A stretch of 64,000 nucleotides of DNA from Anomaloglossus baeobatrachus (GCF_048569485.1 NC_134359.1:150558933-150622932), one strand, 5' to 3'. Positions 47,826 through 59,085 are shown, counted from the first letter of the stretch. Notes: a model not told the origin generated them from the sequence alone. A program made the numbers and translations.

Positions 47826-48476
47826 TTCCCCCTTAGCAAAATGCAGACCGTCCGCGGGCTGCCGTCCTACACCGGTTTTATTTTTCTGTAAAAAGGGGAT
47901 AACAGGGTTAAACATAACATGCATAACATTTTTAATCAACTCTTCCCAAGACGGGAGGCACATTTTACTTTTAACGTTTCAACGGTATACGGTCACGGTT
48001 TCCGCTCTCTCCCACCCAAGCAACCTGGCCCTGATGCTGCCCCTAAAACCCAGGCAGCACCCCTTGACCCACAGTCCAGCACAAGTCACCCGAGCGGGAT
48101 CTGTCCTTCCCTCCAGAGGGTAGCCACCGGTCCCTTTGGTGGCTGGGCCCTGGCCTGCTCTGCTCAGGGCCCTCCCTCCAACCTGCCTCTCCGGAGGCGG
48201 CATTGCGGAAACGGTAACGGTACCCAACATATTTACAAGCCACTAACGTTTGTGGTTGCCCTGCAGAGTTCACGGGCTTGTCCATGGCTAGTTCCCATGC
48301 ATTTTTAAACTTTGAACGGTCCCCACGGGGACAACGGTGCCGGCTCCAGCCGGTTGCAAATCAACAACAAATCAGGTTACTTCTTCGGATCATTTTCATC
48401 ATCATTGCAGAAATTTCAAACTTTTTCAAACAAACAGGTGGTCCCAACGGGGACGGTGCTGCGGGCCTCCATTGCC

Positions 48477-49556
48477 CTACTCCGACTCTGCTGCTGCTTC
48501 ACCCGAGGGAGGGGATGCAGAGCTCACCTTGCTCTCCGGGCTGCCCTTCAACTTTACATCCAGGGCAAACCACCCCCTCTCTCCGCAGTGCCGGGTGTAA
48601 CGCACCATGTCCCCTGGTATTAGATTGCGGCCAGGATGCTCCTCGGGCAGGTGGGCATGTACATCCCGCCGGGCTACAAACACCTCGGCCTCCAGGCCCG
48701 GTTCGTATATGAACCCGTAGCCCCGGCGGATATCGAATCGCCTCACCTGCCCCTCGTAGAACGGGCCCCGGACACGGAAGGTCGCTTGCCGCAGGTTCTC
48801 CTTTTCCCGTATGGCTCGGGCCACCAGCTCGGCTTTCCTACGCTCCCTCTCCGTGATCTCCAGGCCCAGCTTGGTCGGCTCCCTGTCCCAGTATGGCTCC
48901 GGCGCACGGGTTGAGCCCCGCGGGACATCCAGCACGCTACCCACTGTCAGGAAGGTGGGTGGCGTATCCCGCGGTGTCATGGCCTTGGGCGCTGCCTTGC
49001 AGCAACAACCCGGCGCCACCTCAGCCGAGGCGTGGGGGATGGGCACAGGGGCTTTCCGCAGTTGGGCCTTCGGCTCGGAGCGGGTCATCGGCTCCGGCTC
49101 GGGAATCTGCTCAGGGACTGTCTCTGGCGCAATCTTCGGGGCCTTCCATGGCAATGCCTCCGGTTTGCTTCGGGCTCCGGCTACAGGTTGGTCCGCTGGG
49201 GCGGACGGGCTGGGTATCGCTACCGGTTGCGGTGGCAGCGGGCCTAGTGGCGGGGTCACGGCCTCCGAGACGGGTGGCGAGGGAGGCAACAGGGGGAAAG
49301 GGCTTGGACCGGGTCCCTCAGCCGCAGCGACCGGTCCCTCCGGGACATAGGGGCGTGGGTCACTCACCCTCCCTTCCTCCGCCTCCTCCTCGCGTCTCCG
49401 CACGGCTGCCAAAACGTCCGCCATGTCGGTCTCCCACTCCTCCAGGAGGAGCTGCATTTTGACCTGCAGCCTTAGATGGAGCTGCGCGGTCCGGATCTCC
49501 ACCCACGCTGCGGTTCCCGGTGCGGGGGCCACGGTGTTTCGGGACGGCATCCACAT
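48477..49556 (-). CDS. Cold-shock-domain protein of the LTR element, copy 1
   Basis: Open frame of 359 codons. Residues about 20-62 form a charged amphipathic helix ('QLLLEEWETDMADVLAAVRR'). Residues 63-225 are a Pro/Ala/Glu-rich linker with one Cys triplet. Residues about 226-263 are a second charged helix. Residues 264-337 match a cold-shock (OB-fold) domain: 'EGQVRRFD', RNP1-like 'RRGYGFI', RNP2-like 'EVFVARRDV', 'PGDMVRY' and 'GERGWFALDV'. Cold-shock domains bind single-stranded RNA or DNA and act as chaperones (known of the family). I infer a packaging or annealing role in place of nucleocapsid. The start is the first Met of the longest frame. Confidence 0.8.
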   Translation of the reverse strand: MWMPSRNTVAPAPGTAAWVEIRTAQLHLRLQVKMQLLLEEWETDMADVLAAVRRREEEAEEGRVSDPRPYVPEGPVAAAEGPGPSPFPLLPPSPPVSEAVTPPLGPLPPQPVAIPSPSAPADQPVAGARSKPEALPWKAPKIAPETVPEQIPEPEPMTRSEPKAQLRKAPVPIPHASAEVAPGCCCKAAPKAMTPRDTPPTFLTVGSVLDVPRGSTRAPEPYWDREPTKLGLEITERERRKAELVARAIREKENLRQATFRVRGPFYEGQVRRFDIRRGYGFIYEPGLEAEVFVARRDVHAHLPEEHPGRNLIPGDMVRYTRHCGERGWFALDVKLKGSPESKVSSASPPSGEAAAESE

Positions 49557-49857
49557 GGTGTCTTTGCTGTTTGCTTCCAGGAACGGTTTTCTGGCAAGGT
49601 CCTGGCGTCCCTGCTTTTACAGCGGCGACTACATGCTGCCAGCCGCCATCGCGTCCCCCTTAGCTCTTTCCGGCCCCTCCTCTCTCGGGGCGGAGTTTTG
49701 GCCTTCGCGCCTCTACTGCTCGAGAAGACGCTCGAGCGGGAACTTTTCGCGCCAAAGATGGCGGCTTCTGAAATTTTTCTGCCGGATACCTCCGGCGGTA
49801 ACAAGGCGCACCTCTACCAGACGGCAGAGCGGTAAGATCCTGTTCGTGACGCCAAGT

Positions 49858-51126
49858 TGTCGCGGGCGGGGAGGAGGGTGTCAGCACACCGCGCTCACCC
49901 CTTCTGCTCGGGTCCGGCTGTTGCTCCTGGTGGCTCGAGCTGCGGGCCGGATCCCGGGGTGTCCCGAGCGACACTCCTCGCCCGTGAGTGAAAGGGGGGT
50001 GTTTGTTGGGGTTATAGTTCGTGACGCCACCCACGGTTGTGGTGATTGCACCACCGCTGCTCAGTGCGGGGGTCCCGGGGATGGTGATGGGAGCAGCCAG
50101 GTGTTGTGTTGCCCCTCCGTGGGTAGGGGTTGGTGATCCCGGGGCCCGGTGAAGAGATGTAAAGTGTAGGGCCTGGAGGGCGCAGGGACGCGGGGGCAGC
50201 GGTGTGCCTTGCGGCACTGTGGTACTCACTCAGCCTGAGACACGGACACAGTTTGTACGGTAAACCAACGGCTGGTAGGACGGTCCCACAGACGGTTGCA
50301 CCTGCACTCCCGGTAGGTGACGGTGACGTCTCTCTTCCTTGCACCTGTTTGACTGATGGTAGCGGTGGATTCCCTCCGGTTACCCGCTCCCCGACTGCAA
50401 TCTGGGCCGGAGGAGCTCTACACTTTGCCCGCAGGCGCTGGCCCTGGGGAAACTGGTGCCTTGGCGGTGGCGGTGTCTCCCCGGTAATGGTCGGGCTGTT
50501 GCCGTCAATCGGGACTTTGTTGCTGGGGGATCTGCGTCCCCTTCACTGACGGATTCGGCAAATTGGGCGACTCCTAGCCTTGCCGGGGTCCGAGAGGCCC
50601 CTGCCCTGGTGCTGACTGTCCTTCGGAACACTGCTCCAGACCACCGGGCACACAGCCAACGGGGTCCTTCCAGGAACTTCCAAACGGTCCCCCTCCGGAC
50701 AGTCACCGCCGTCGCTGACCTTGCTGTTCTAGCCCTACCCACAGCTGGGCTCTCAGGCTTGCTCACTCTTTGATCTGTCACCACTTCTTGCTTTCCTCCT
50801 TTTCCACTTTCCTTTCCTTCACTTTCACTTCTGGTTGTTTCCTCTAGCCCCTGCCTGGGCTAATCTCGATGTTTACTCAAGCCCTGCCTGGGCTAATCTG
50901 CTGTTTACTCGTTCATGTCCCTGACTGGACTGCCTGGTAACTTCCTGCCTCCAGAGTTGTGAGCTCCTTGGTGGGCGGAGCCAACCGCCTGGCCCACCCC
51001 CTGGTGTGCATCAACAGACTCTTGGAGGAAGGCAACAAGGGTTTCTGGTTAGCAGATGTGCCTACCTGGAGTGTGGGGTGTAGTGGTGTTGTTATCTGTG
51101 TCCCCTGGCTTGCCCAGGGCGACACA
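49858..51126 (-). repeat. Tandem element LTR 2 (central)
   Basis: The shared central LTR of the tandem, 1,269 bp. It has no target duplication of its own on either side, so the array is a single integration or a later recombination product. Confidence 0.92.
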
Positions 51127-51777
51127 TTCCCCCTTAGCAAAATGCAGACCGTCCGCGGGCTGCCGTCCTACACCGGTTTTATTTTTCTGTAAAAAGGGGA
51201 TAACAGGGTTAAACATAACATGCATAACATTTTTAATCAACTCTTCCCAAGACGGGAGGCACATTTTACTTTTAACGTTTCAACGGTATACGGTCACGGT
51301 TTCCGCTCTCTCCCACCCAAGCAACCTGGCCCTGATGCTGCCCCTAAAACCCAGGCAGCACCCCTTGACCCACAGTCCAGCACAAGTCACCCGAGCGGGA
51401 TCTGTCCTTCCCTCCAGAGGGTAGCCACCGGTCCCTTTGGTGGCTGGGCCCTGGCCTGCTCTGCTCAGGGCCCTCCCTCCAACCTGCCTCTCCGGAGGCG
51501 GCATTGCGGAAACGGTAACGGTACCCAACATATTTACAAGCCACTAACGTTTGTGGTTGCCCTGCAGAGTTCACGGGCTTGTCCATGGCTAGTTCCCATG
51601 CATTTTTAAACTTTGAACGGTCCCCACGGGGACAACGGTGCCGGCTCCAGCCGGTTGCAAATCAACAACAAATCAGGTTACTTCTTCGGATCATTTTCAT
51701 CATCATTGCAGAAATTTCAAACTTTTTCAAACAAACAGGTGGTCCCAACGGGGACGGTGCTGCGGGCCTCCATTGCC

Positions 51778-52857
51778 CTACTCCGACTCTGCTGCTGCTT
51801 CACCCGAGGGAGGGGATGCAGAGCTCACCTTGCTCTCCGGGCTGCCCTTCAACTTTACATCCAGGGCAAACCACCCCCTCTCTCCGCAGTGCCGGGTGTA
51901 ACGCACCATGTCCCCTGGTATTAGATTGCGGCCAGGATGCTCCTCGGGCAGGTGGGCATGTACATCCCGCCGGGCTACAAACACCTCGGCCTCCAGGCCC
52001 GGTTCGTATATGAACCCGTAGCCCCGGCGGATATCGAATCGCCTCACCTGCCCCTCGTAGAACGGGCCCCGGACACGGAAGGTCGCTTGCCGCAGGTTCT
52101 CCTTTTCCCGTATGGCTCGGGCCACCAGCTCGGCTTTCCTACGCTCCCTCTCCGTGATCTCCAGGCCCAGCTTGGTCGGCTCCCTGTCCCAGTATGGCTC
52201 CGGCGCACGGGTTGAGCCCCGCGGGACATCCAGCACGCTACCCACTGTCAGGAAGGTGGGTGGCGTATCCCGCGGTGTCATGGCCTTGGGCGCTGCCTTG
52301 CAGCAACAACCCGGCGCCACCTCAGCCGAGGCGTGGGGGATGGGCACAGGGGCTTTCCGCAGTTGGGCCTTCGGCTCGGAGCGGGTCATCGGCTCCGGCT
52401 CGGGAATCTGCTCAGGGACTGTCTCTGGCGCAATCTTCGGGGCCTTCCATGGCAATGCCTCCGGTTTGCTTCGGGCTCCGGCTACAGGTTGGTCCGCTGG
52501 GGCGGACGGGCTGGGTATCGCTACCGGTTGCGGTGGCAGCGGGCCTAGTGGCGGGGTCACGGCCTCCGAGACGGGTGGCGAGGGAGGCAACAGGGGGAGA
52601 GGGCTTGGACCGGGTCCCTCAGCCGCAGCGACCGGTCCCTCCGGGACATAGGGGCGTGGGTCACTCACCCTCCCTTCCTCCGCCTCCTCCTCGCGTCTCC
52701 GCACGGCTGCCAAAACGTCCGCCATGTCGGTCTCCCACTCCTCCAGGAGGAGCTGCATTTTGACCTGCAGCCTTAGATGGAGCTGCGCGGTCCGGATCTC
52801 CACCCACGCTGCGGTTCCCGGTGCGGGGGCCACGGTGTTTCGGGACGGCATCCACAT
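51778..52857 (-). CDS. Cold-shock-domain protein of the LTR element, copy 2
   Basis: Same 359-codon frame as 48477-49556, 3,301 bp away. The only residue difference I see is Leu for Phe in the linker ('SPLPLLPP' against 'SPFPLLPP'). The domain layout is identical, with the cold-shock domain at residues 264-337. Confidence 0.8.
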   Translation of the reverse strand: MWMPSRNTVAPAPGTAAWVEIRTAQLHLRLQVKMQLLLEEWETDMADVLAAVRRREEEAEEGRVSDPRPYVPEGPVAAAEGPGPSPLPLLPPSPPVSEAVTPPLGPLPPQPVAIPSPSAPADQPVAGARSKPEALPWKAPKIAPETVPEQIPEPEPMTRSEPKAQLRKAPVPIPHASAEVAPGCCCKAAPKAMTPRDTPPTFLTVGSVLDVPRGSTRAPEPYWDREPTKLGLEITERERRKAELVARAIREKENLRQATFRVRGPFYEGQVRRFDIRRGYGFIYEPGLEAEVFVARRDVHAHLPEEHPGRNLIPGDMVRYTRHCGERGWFALDVKLKGSPESKVSSASPPSGEAAAESE

Positions 52858-53158
52858 GGTGTCTTTGCTGTTTGCTTCCAGGAACGGTTTTCTGGCAAGG
52901 TCCTGGCGTCCCTGCTTTTACAGCGGCGACTACATGCTGCCAGCCGCCATCGCGTCCCCCTTAGCTCTTTCCGGCCCCTCCTCTCTCGGGGCGGAGTTTT
53001 GGCCTTCGCGCCTCTACTGCTCGAGAAGACGCTCGAGCGGGAACTTTTCGCGCCAAAGATGGCGGCTTCTGAAATTTTTCTGCCGGATACCTCCGGCGGT
53101 AACAAGGCGCACCTCTACCAGACGGCAGAGCGGTAAGATCCTGTTCGTGACGCCAAGT

Positions 53159-54430
53159 TGTCGCGGGCGGGGAGGAGGGTGTCAGCACACCGCGCTCACC
53201 CCTTCTGCTCGGGTCCGGCTGTTGCTCCTGGTGGCTCGAGCTGCGGGCCGGATCCCGGGGTGTCCCGAGCGACACTCCTCGCCCGTGAGTGAAAGGGGGG
53301 TGTTTGTTGGGGTTATAGTTCGTGACGCCACCCACGGTTGTGGTGATTGCACCACCGCTGCTCAGTGCGGGGGTCCCGGGGATGGTGATGGGAGCAGCCA
53401 GGTGTTGTGTTGCCCCTCCGTGGGTAGGGGTTGGTGATCCCGGGGCCCGGTGAAGAGATGTAAAGTGTAGGGCCTGGAGGGCGCAGGGACGCGGGGGCAG
53501 CGCTGTGCCTTGCGGCACTGTGGTACTCACTCAGCCTGAGACACGGACACAGTTTGTACGGTAAACCAACGGCTGGTAGGACGGTCCCACAGACGGTTGC
53601 ACCTGCACTCCCGGTAGGTGACGGTGACGTCTCTCTTCCTTGCACCTGTTTGACTGATGGTAGCGGTGGATTCCCTCCGGTTACCCGCTCCCCGACTGCA
53701 ATCTGGGCCGGAGGAGCTCTACACTTTGCCCGCAGGCGCTGGCCCTGGGGAAACTGGTGCCTTGGCGGTGGCGGTGTCTCCCCGGTAATGGTCGGGCTGT
53801 TGCCGTCAATCGGGACTTTGTTGCTGGGGGATCTGCGTCCCCTTCACTGACGGATTCGGCAAATTGGGCGACTCCTAGCCTTGCCGGGGTCCGAGAGGCC
53901 CCTGCCCTGGTGCTGACTGTCCTTCGGAACACTGCTCCAGACCACCGGGCACACAGCCAACGGGGTCCTTCCAGGAACTTCCAAACGGTCCCCCTCCGGA
54001 CAGTCACCGCCGTCGCTGACCTTGCTGTTCTAGCCCTACACACAGCTGGACTCTCAGGCTTGCTCACTCTTTGCTCTGTCACCACTTCTTGCTTTCCTCC
54101 TTTTCCACTTTCCTTTCCTTCACTTTCACTTCTGGTTGTTTCCTCTAGCCCCTGCCTGGGCTAATCTCGATGTTTACTCAAGCCCTGCCTGGGCTAATCT
54201 GCTGTTCACTCGTTCATGTCCCTGACTGGACTGCCTGGTAACTTCCTGCCTCCAGAGTTGTGAGCTCCTTGGTGGGCGGAGCCAACCGCCTGGCCCACCC
54301 CCTGGTGGTGTGCATCAACAGACTCTTGGAGGAAGGCAACAAGGGTTTCTGGTTAGCAGATGTGCCTACCTGGAGTGTGGGGTGTAGTGGTGTTGTTATC
54401 TGTGTCCCCTGGCTTGCCCAGGGCGACACA
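53159..54430 (-). repeat. Tandem element LTR 3
   Basis: 1,272 bp; it differs from the others mainly by a 3-bp GGT duplication near 54305 and a few substitutions. Confidence 0.92.
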
Positions 54431-54733
54431 CTTGCACTCCATTTTTCGGATAACCCCTGACTCGAAGTACCATGGGGTTCATCCAGGGAAGTCGCTACTG
54501 CCTTTTCTCCCCTTTTTGGACCGTTTGCCGGCAGCGTAAACTTAGTGAGATGGCTCCCGGCTCGATCCCCTTATGGGCCCCCTCGTTGATGCTGAGGCTC
54601 GGACTCTAGATGGTTGGTGAGGGACTTGTAGTTCCCCTCACTGACAGGTTTAGCAGATCAATAAATGGACATCTACTCAAGGGACCTGTACCTCGTGTGT
54701 GCCTAGTCACCAGGAGTCCCTGTACTCAACTAA

Positions 54734-55305
54734 AGCGGGCTTTACACGCTACGACATCGCTAATGCGGAGTCGTTGGGGTCACGGAATTCGTGACGCACA
54801 TCCGGCCGCATTAGCGATGCCGTTGCGTGTGACATCGATTAGCGATTTTGCATCGTTGCAAAACAGTGAAAAATCGCTAATCGGCGACACGGGGGTCCAT
54901 TCCCAATTATCGTTACTTCAGCAGTAACGAGGTTGTTCCTCGTTCCTGCGGCATCACACATCGCTGCGTGTGACGCCGCAGGAGCGAGGAAGCTCTCCCT
55001 ACCTGCCTCCCGGCCGCTATGCGGAAGGAAGGAGGTGGGCGGGATGTTACGTCCCGCTCATCTCCGCCCCTCCGCTGCGATTGGGCGGCGGTTCAGTGAC
55101 GTCGCTGTGACGCCGCACGGACCGCCCCCTTAGAAAGGAGGCGGTTCGCCGGTCACAGCGACGTCGCCGGACAGGTAAGTATGTGTGACGGCTCTGGGCG
55201 ATGTTGTGCGCCACGGCCAGCGATATGCCCGTGTCGCGCAACAGATGGGGGCGGGTACGCACACTAGCGATATCGGGACCGATATCGCAGTGTGTAAAGT
55301 AGCCT
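54734..55305. mobile_element. PIF/Harbinger-type MITE, 572 bp
   Basis: Ends AGCGGGCTTTACACGCTACG and, reverse-complemented, AGGCTACTTTACACACTGCG. The flanks are TAA on the left and TTA on the right, compatible with TWA but not identical. It interrupts the right LTR of the older cold-shock family, as shown by alignment with 31790-31810. Confidence 0.8.
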
Positions 55306-55685
55306 TTACTCTCTCTCTCTGCCTTTCTGACTGACTGGTAACCGTTCTCCCCACTAAGGCTACTCCATGTGCAGGGTCTGACTAGTGTGAGCACGCGTCT
55401 CCTAGCAACCGCTGCTCACCACTACCAGACTGGCTCGCTCCACTCCTTTCCTTTCAGCCTCTGCATCTTTAGCTCCCAGCCCCTCCACTACACCCCTTGA
55501 TGAGATGTGGAGGCAAGCCCCCTCTTGAGTCTACCCAAGGGTCCCCTCTCTAGGTGTGGGAGACCTGGTTGCTATGTGTCTGTGCGTACACACCCAATTC
55601 CAGCCTTTAGGATTACCTGGAAGTACTGTCCCAGCATGGGTGCAGTACTCAGTGGTGCCTGACCAGGTCAGGAGCGCCATACAGA

Positions 55686-57378
55686 AAGTAACATTGCTTG
55701 TACTATTCTTCCAGAGTTTTCAAAGGATATGTCGAAGAAATGTATCCTTTCTTAAATAATTCTGCAAAGTGGTCAGATGTAATCTTTAATCCAAAGTTAT
55801 GCAAGGAGCAACATTTTGACTTGAGAAACCTTATTAGATGAAGTTCACATGTTTTCTGTAGTCAGCCAGGGTGTGTATCTGTCATTTGTCACGAAATAAA
55901 TACAGGGAATCATGCTCCAATTAGACAGAAACCTTTTCGAATACCAGAAAAACTAAAAAGCATAGCAGAAAATGAAGTTAAGGAGATGCTGAGACTAGGT
56001 GTCATTGAACCATCAAAATGTCTTTGGTCTTCACCTGTAGGGATGGTTGGGAAAAAAGATGGGACAATAAGATTTTGTAAAGATTTTCGCAAAATGAATG
56101 CTATATCCCATTTTGACAGCTACCCTATGCCTCACATTGACGATCTAATTGATAGACTAGGAGGAGCAGTTTATATCTCTACCCTAGATTTATGTAAGGG
56201 TTATTGGCAAATTCCCCTTGAAGAAAAGTCAAAAGGAAAAACTTCTTTTGCGATGCCTAGTGGTTTGTATCAGTTTAAGACTATGCCATTTGGTCCTCAT
56301 GGTGCTCCAGCTACTTTTCAGAGAGTTATGGATCTACTCTTAAAAGACCATACCGAGTACAGTGCTGCCTATTTAGATGATTTGGTTATCTTTAGTAGAT
56401 CATGGAGAGACCATTTGTACTACTTAAGGCCCCGTCACACTAAGCAACATCGCTAGCAACATCGCTGGTAACGAACAACTGTTGTGACGTTGCTAGCGAT
56501 GTTGCTGTGTGTGACATCCAGCAACAACCTGGCCCCTGCTGTGAGGTCGTTGGTTGTTGCTGAATGTCCTGGGCCATTTTTTAGTTGTTGCTGTCCTGCT
56601 GTGAAGCACAGATCGCTGTGTGTGACAGCGAGACAGCAACAACTAAATGTGGAGGCAGCAGGAGCCGGCTTCTGCAGAGGCTGGTAACCAATGTAAACAT
56701 CGGGTAACCAAGAAGCCCTGTCCTTGGTTACCCGATATTTACCTTTGTTACCAGCCTCCGCCTCTCTCACTGTCAGTGCCGGCTCCTGCTCTGTGCACAT
56801 TTAGCTGCAGCACACATCAGGTTAATTAACCCGATGTGTGCTGTAACTAGGAGAGCAAGGAGCCAGCACTAAGTAGTGTGCGCTGCTCCCTGCTCTGTGC
56901 ACATGTAGCTGCAGCACACATCAGGTAATTAACCCGATGTGTGCTGTAACTAGGAGAGCAGGGAGCCAGCGCTAAGCATTGTGCGCTGCTCCCTGCTCTG
57001 TGCACATTTAGCTGCAGCACACATCGGGTTAATTAACCCGATGTGTGCTGTAACTAGGAGACTGGGGGCTGGTCACTGGTTGCTGGTGAGCTCACCAGCA
57101 ACTCGTGTAGCCACGCTCCAGCGATCCCTGCCAGGTCAGGTTGCTGGTGGGATCGCTGGAGCGTCGCAGTGTGACATCTCACCAGCAACCTCCTAGCAAC
57201 TTACCAGCGATCCCTATCGTTGTTGGGATCGCTGGTAAGTTGCTTAGTGTGACTGGACCTTTAGGAAAGGTGATAGAGGAAATTGGGAAGGCTGGGTTCA
57301 CCATTAATCAATGTAAATGTGCTTTGGGATTTCAGGAAACAAAGTACCTTGGATTTATTGTGGGTAATGGTAAAGTAA
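55686..57378 (+). mobile_element. Reverse transcriptase part of the Gmr1-type fossil
   Basis: Gypsy-type reverse transcriptase: 'LGVIEPSKCLWSSPVGMV', 'GTIRFCKDFRKMN', 'STLDLCKGYWQIPL', 'TMPFGPHGAPATFQRVMD', the catalytic 'AYLDDLVIFS', then after a MITE 'QCKCALGFQETKYLGFIV'. This is a fossil, interrupted by a PIF MITE at 56427-57260. Confidence 0.92.
56427..57260. mobile_element. PIF/Harbinger-type MITE, 834 bp
   Basis: Ends AGGCCCCGTCACACTAAGCA and, reverse-complemented, AGGTCCAGTCACACTAAGCA, flanked by TTA (56424-56426 and 57261-57263). It sits in the reverse transcriptase, whose sequence resumes on the far side. Same subfamily as 15468, 27764 and 57379. Confidence 0.92.
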
Positions 57379-58433
57379 AGGTCCAGTCACACTAAACAAC
57401 TTACCAGCGATCCCAACAACGATAGGGATTGCTGGTAAGTTGCTAGGAGGTTGCTGGTGAGATGTCACACTGCGACGCTCCAGCGATCCCACCAGCAACC
57501 TGACCTGGCAGGGATCGCTGGAGCATCGCTACACGAGTTGCTGGTGAGCTCACCAGCAACCAGTGACCAGCCACCAGCGCCGCGTGGAAGATGCTGCGCT
57601 TGGTAACTAAGGTAAATATCGGGTAACCAACCCAATATTTACCTTGGTTACCAGCGCACGCAGCTACACGTGCAGAGAGCAGGGAGCAGCGTACACTGAG
57701 CGCTGGCTCCCTGCTCTCCTAGTTACAGCACACATCGGGTTAATTACCCGATGTGTGCTGCAGCTAACACAGAGCAGGGAGCAGCGCACACCGGGTGCAG
57801 CTGCACAGGGTACATATATAGGGTATAGAGTACAGGGTGCAGCTTCACAGAGCAGGGAGCAGCGCACACCGCTTAGCGCTGGCTCCTTGCTCTCCTAGTT
57901 ACAGCACACATCGGGTTAATTACCCGATGTGTACTGCAGCTAAAGGTGCAGAGAGCAGGGAGCAGCGCACAATGCTTAGCGCTGGCTCCCTGCTCTCCTA
58001 GCTACAGCACACATCGGGTTAATTAACCCGATGTGTCCTGCAGCTACATGTGTACAGAGCAGGAGCCGACACTGACAGTGAGAGCGGCGGAGGCTGGTAA
58101 CAAAGGTAAATATCGGGTAACCAAGGACAGGGCTTCTTGGTTACCCGATGTTTACTGTGGTTACCAGCCTCCGCAGAAGCCAGCTCCCTGCTCACTGCAC
58201 ATTCAGTTGTTGCTCTGTCGCTGTCACACACAGCGATCTGTGCTTCACAGCGGGACAGCAACAACTAAAAAATGGCCCAGGACATTCAGCAACAACCAGC
58301 GACCTCACAGCAGGGGCCAGGTTGTTGCTGGATGTCACACACAGCAACATCGCTAGCAACATCGCTGCTACGTCACAAAAGTTGTTCGTTAGCAGTGATG
58401 TTGCTAGCGATGTTGCTTAGTGTGACGGGGCCT
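57379..58433. mobile_element. PIF/Harbinger-type MITE, 1,055 bp
   Basis: Starts AGGTCCAGTCACACTAAACA with a matching inverted right end, flanked by TAA (57376-57378 and 58434-58436). It is only about 115 bp from its relative at 56427-57260 and in opposite orientation. The interior has repeated 'gagcagggagcagcgcacac' blocks. Confidence 0.92.
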
Positions 58434-59085
58434 TAAGACCAGAAATTACCAAAGTACAAGCCATCCAATCTGCAGGCATCCCAACCACGAAGAAAGAAGT
58501 CAGATCCTTCTTAGGTCTTGTTGGGTACTAAAGGCGTTTTATCCCTGAATTCGCTGAGGTAGTTGCTTCCCTAACTGACCTAACTAAAAAGAACATGAAA
58601 GAGGAAGTGATATGGACAAAGTAATGTGATCTCGCTTTTAGGCAAGTAAAAGAAATCTTGTGTAAAGAGCAAGTTTTGCAAAGTCCAAACTTTGACAACC
58701 CATTCATTGTACAAACAGACGCATCAGAGGTTGGACTTGGTGCAGTCCTTAGCCAAGAGATTAATGGTGAAGAACACCCTAACCTTTATTTAAGTAGAAA
58801 ATTGTTTCCTCGTGAACAAAAATATGCCACTATAGAGAAGGAAGGGATAGCCATTAAGTGGACTTTAGAAGCGTTGCGGTATTATTTATTGGGACGGGCG
58901 TTCACTTTAATAACAGATCATCATCCTTTTAGTTGGATCCACACTATGAAAGATAAAAATGCCAGAATTTCAAGATGGTATTTAGCATTACAGCCATTTA
59001 AGTTTCAAAAAAAATATCGATCAGGGAAGGAGCACCAGAATGCCGACCATTTATCCAGGTATGGTGCTGAAGTGAAAGCAGCCTG
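58434..59085 (+). mobile_element. Connection and RNase H part of the Gmr1-type fossil
   Basis: Continues the reverse transcriptase ('KKEVRSFLGLVGY') into Gypsy-type RNase H: 'PFIVQTDASEVGLGAVLSQ', 'YLSRKLFPREQKYATIEKEG', 'FTLITDHHPFSWI', 'ARISRWYLALQPF' and 'EHQNADHLSRY'. A polypurine tract and the right LTR follow within 35 bp. Confidence 0.9.

Larger units (their letters stand above)
46557..54430 (-). mobile_element. Tandem LTR-I-LTR-I-LTR element, cold-shock family, young
   Basis: Three LTRs of about 1.27 kb at exact 3,301-bp spacing, with two 2,032-bp internal regions. The whole is bounded by one 4-bp duplication CTTG (46553-46556 and 54431-54434). On the minus strand, AAGGGGGAA precedes each 3' LTR and TGGCGTCACGAACAGG follows each 5' LTR, giving the orientation. 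The internal regions encode only the cold-shock protein; no gag, protease, reverse transcriptase or integrase fits, so it would depend on enzymes from elsewhere. The copies differ at only a handful of sites by eye, so the insertion is recent. It looks whole. Confidence 0.88.
31095..55681 (-). mobile_element. LTR element encoding a cold-shock protein, older family
   Basis: A minus-strand LTR element inside the Gmr1-type fossil, flanked by the 4-bp duplication CAGA (31091-31094 and 55682-55685). Its LTRs are 31095-32169 and 46148-55681 (split by later insertions). On the minus strand, a polypurine tract AAGGGGGAA (32170-32178) abuts the 3' LTR and a primer-site-like TGGCGTCACAAACAG lies beside the 5' LTR (46131-46147). 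Both are shared with the tandem element at 46557-54430. Internal coding remnants show a charged helix, proline-rich 20-residue repeats and a cold-shock-like domain. No gag or pol was recognised. It is broken and hosts a piggyBac, two Penelope-type insertions, the tandem element and a MITE. Confidence 0.8.
46148..55681 (-). repeat. LTR of the older cold-shock family (right, split)
   Basis: Partner of 31095-32169. Its pieces are 46148-46556, 54431-54733 and 55306-55681, separated by the tandem element and a PIF MITE. Confidence 0.85.

Noticed and set aside
48811-49462. Forward-strand frames of 179-189 codons opposite the cold-shock gene
   Set aside because: Shadow frames of a GC-rich minus-strand gene; they lack domains, whereas the minus-strand frame has a full cold-shock domain.
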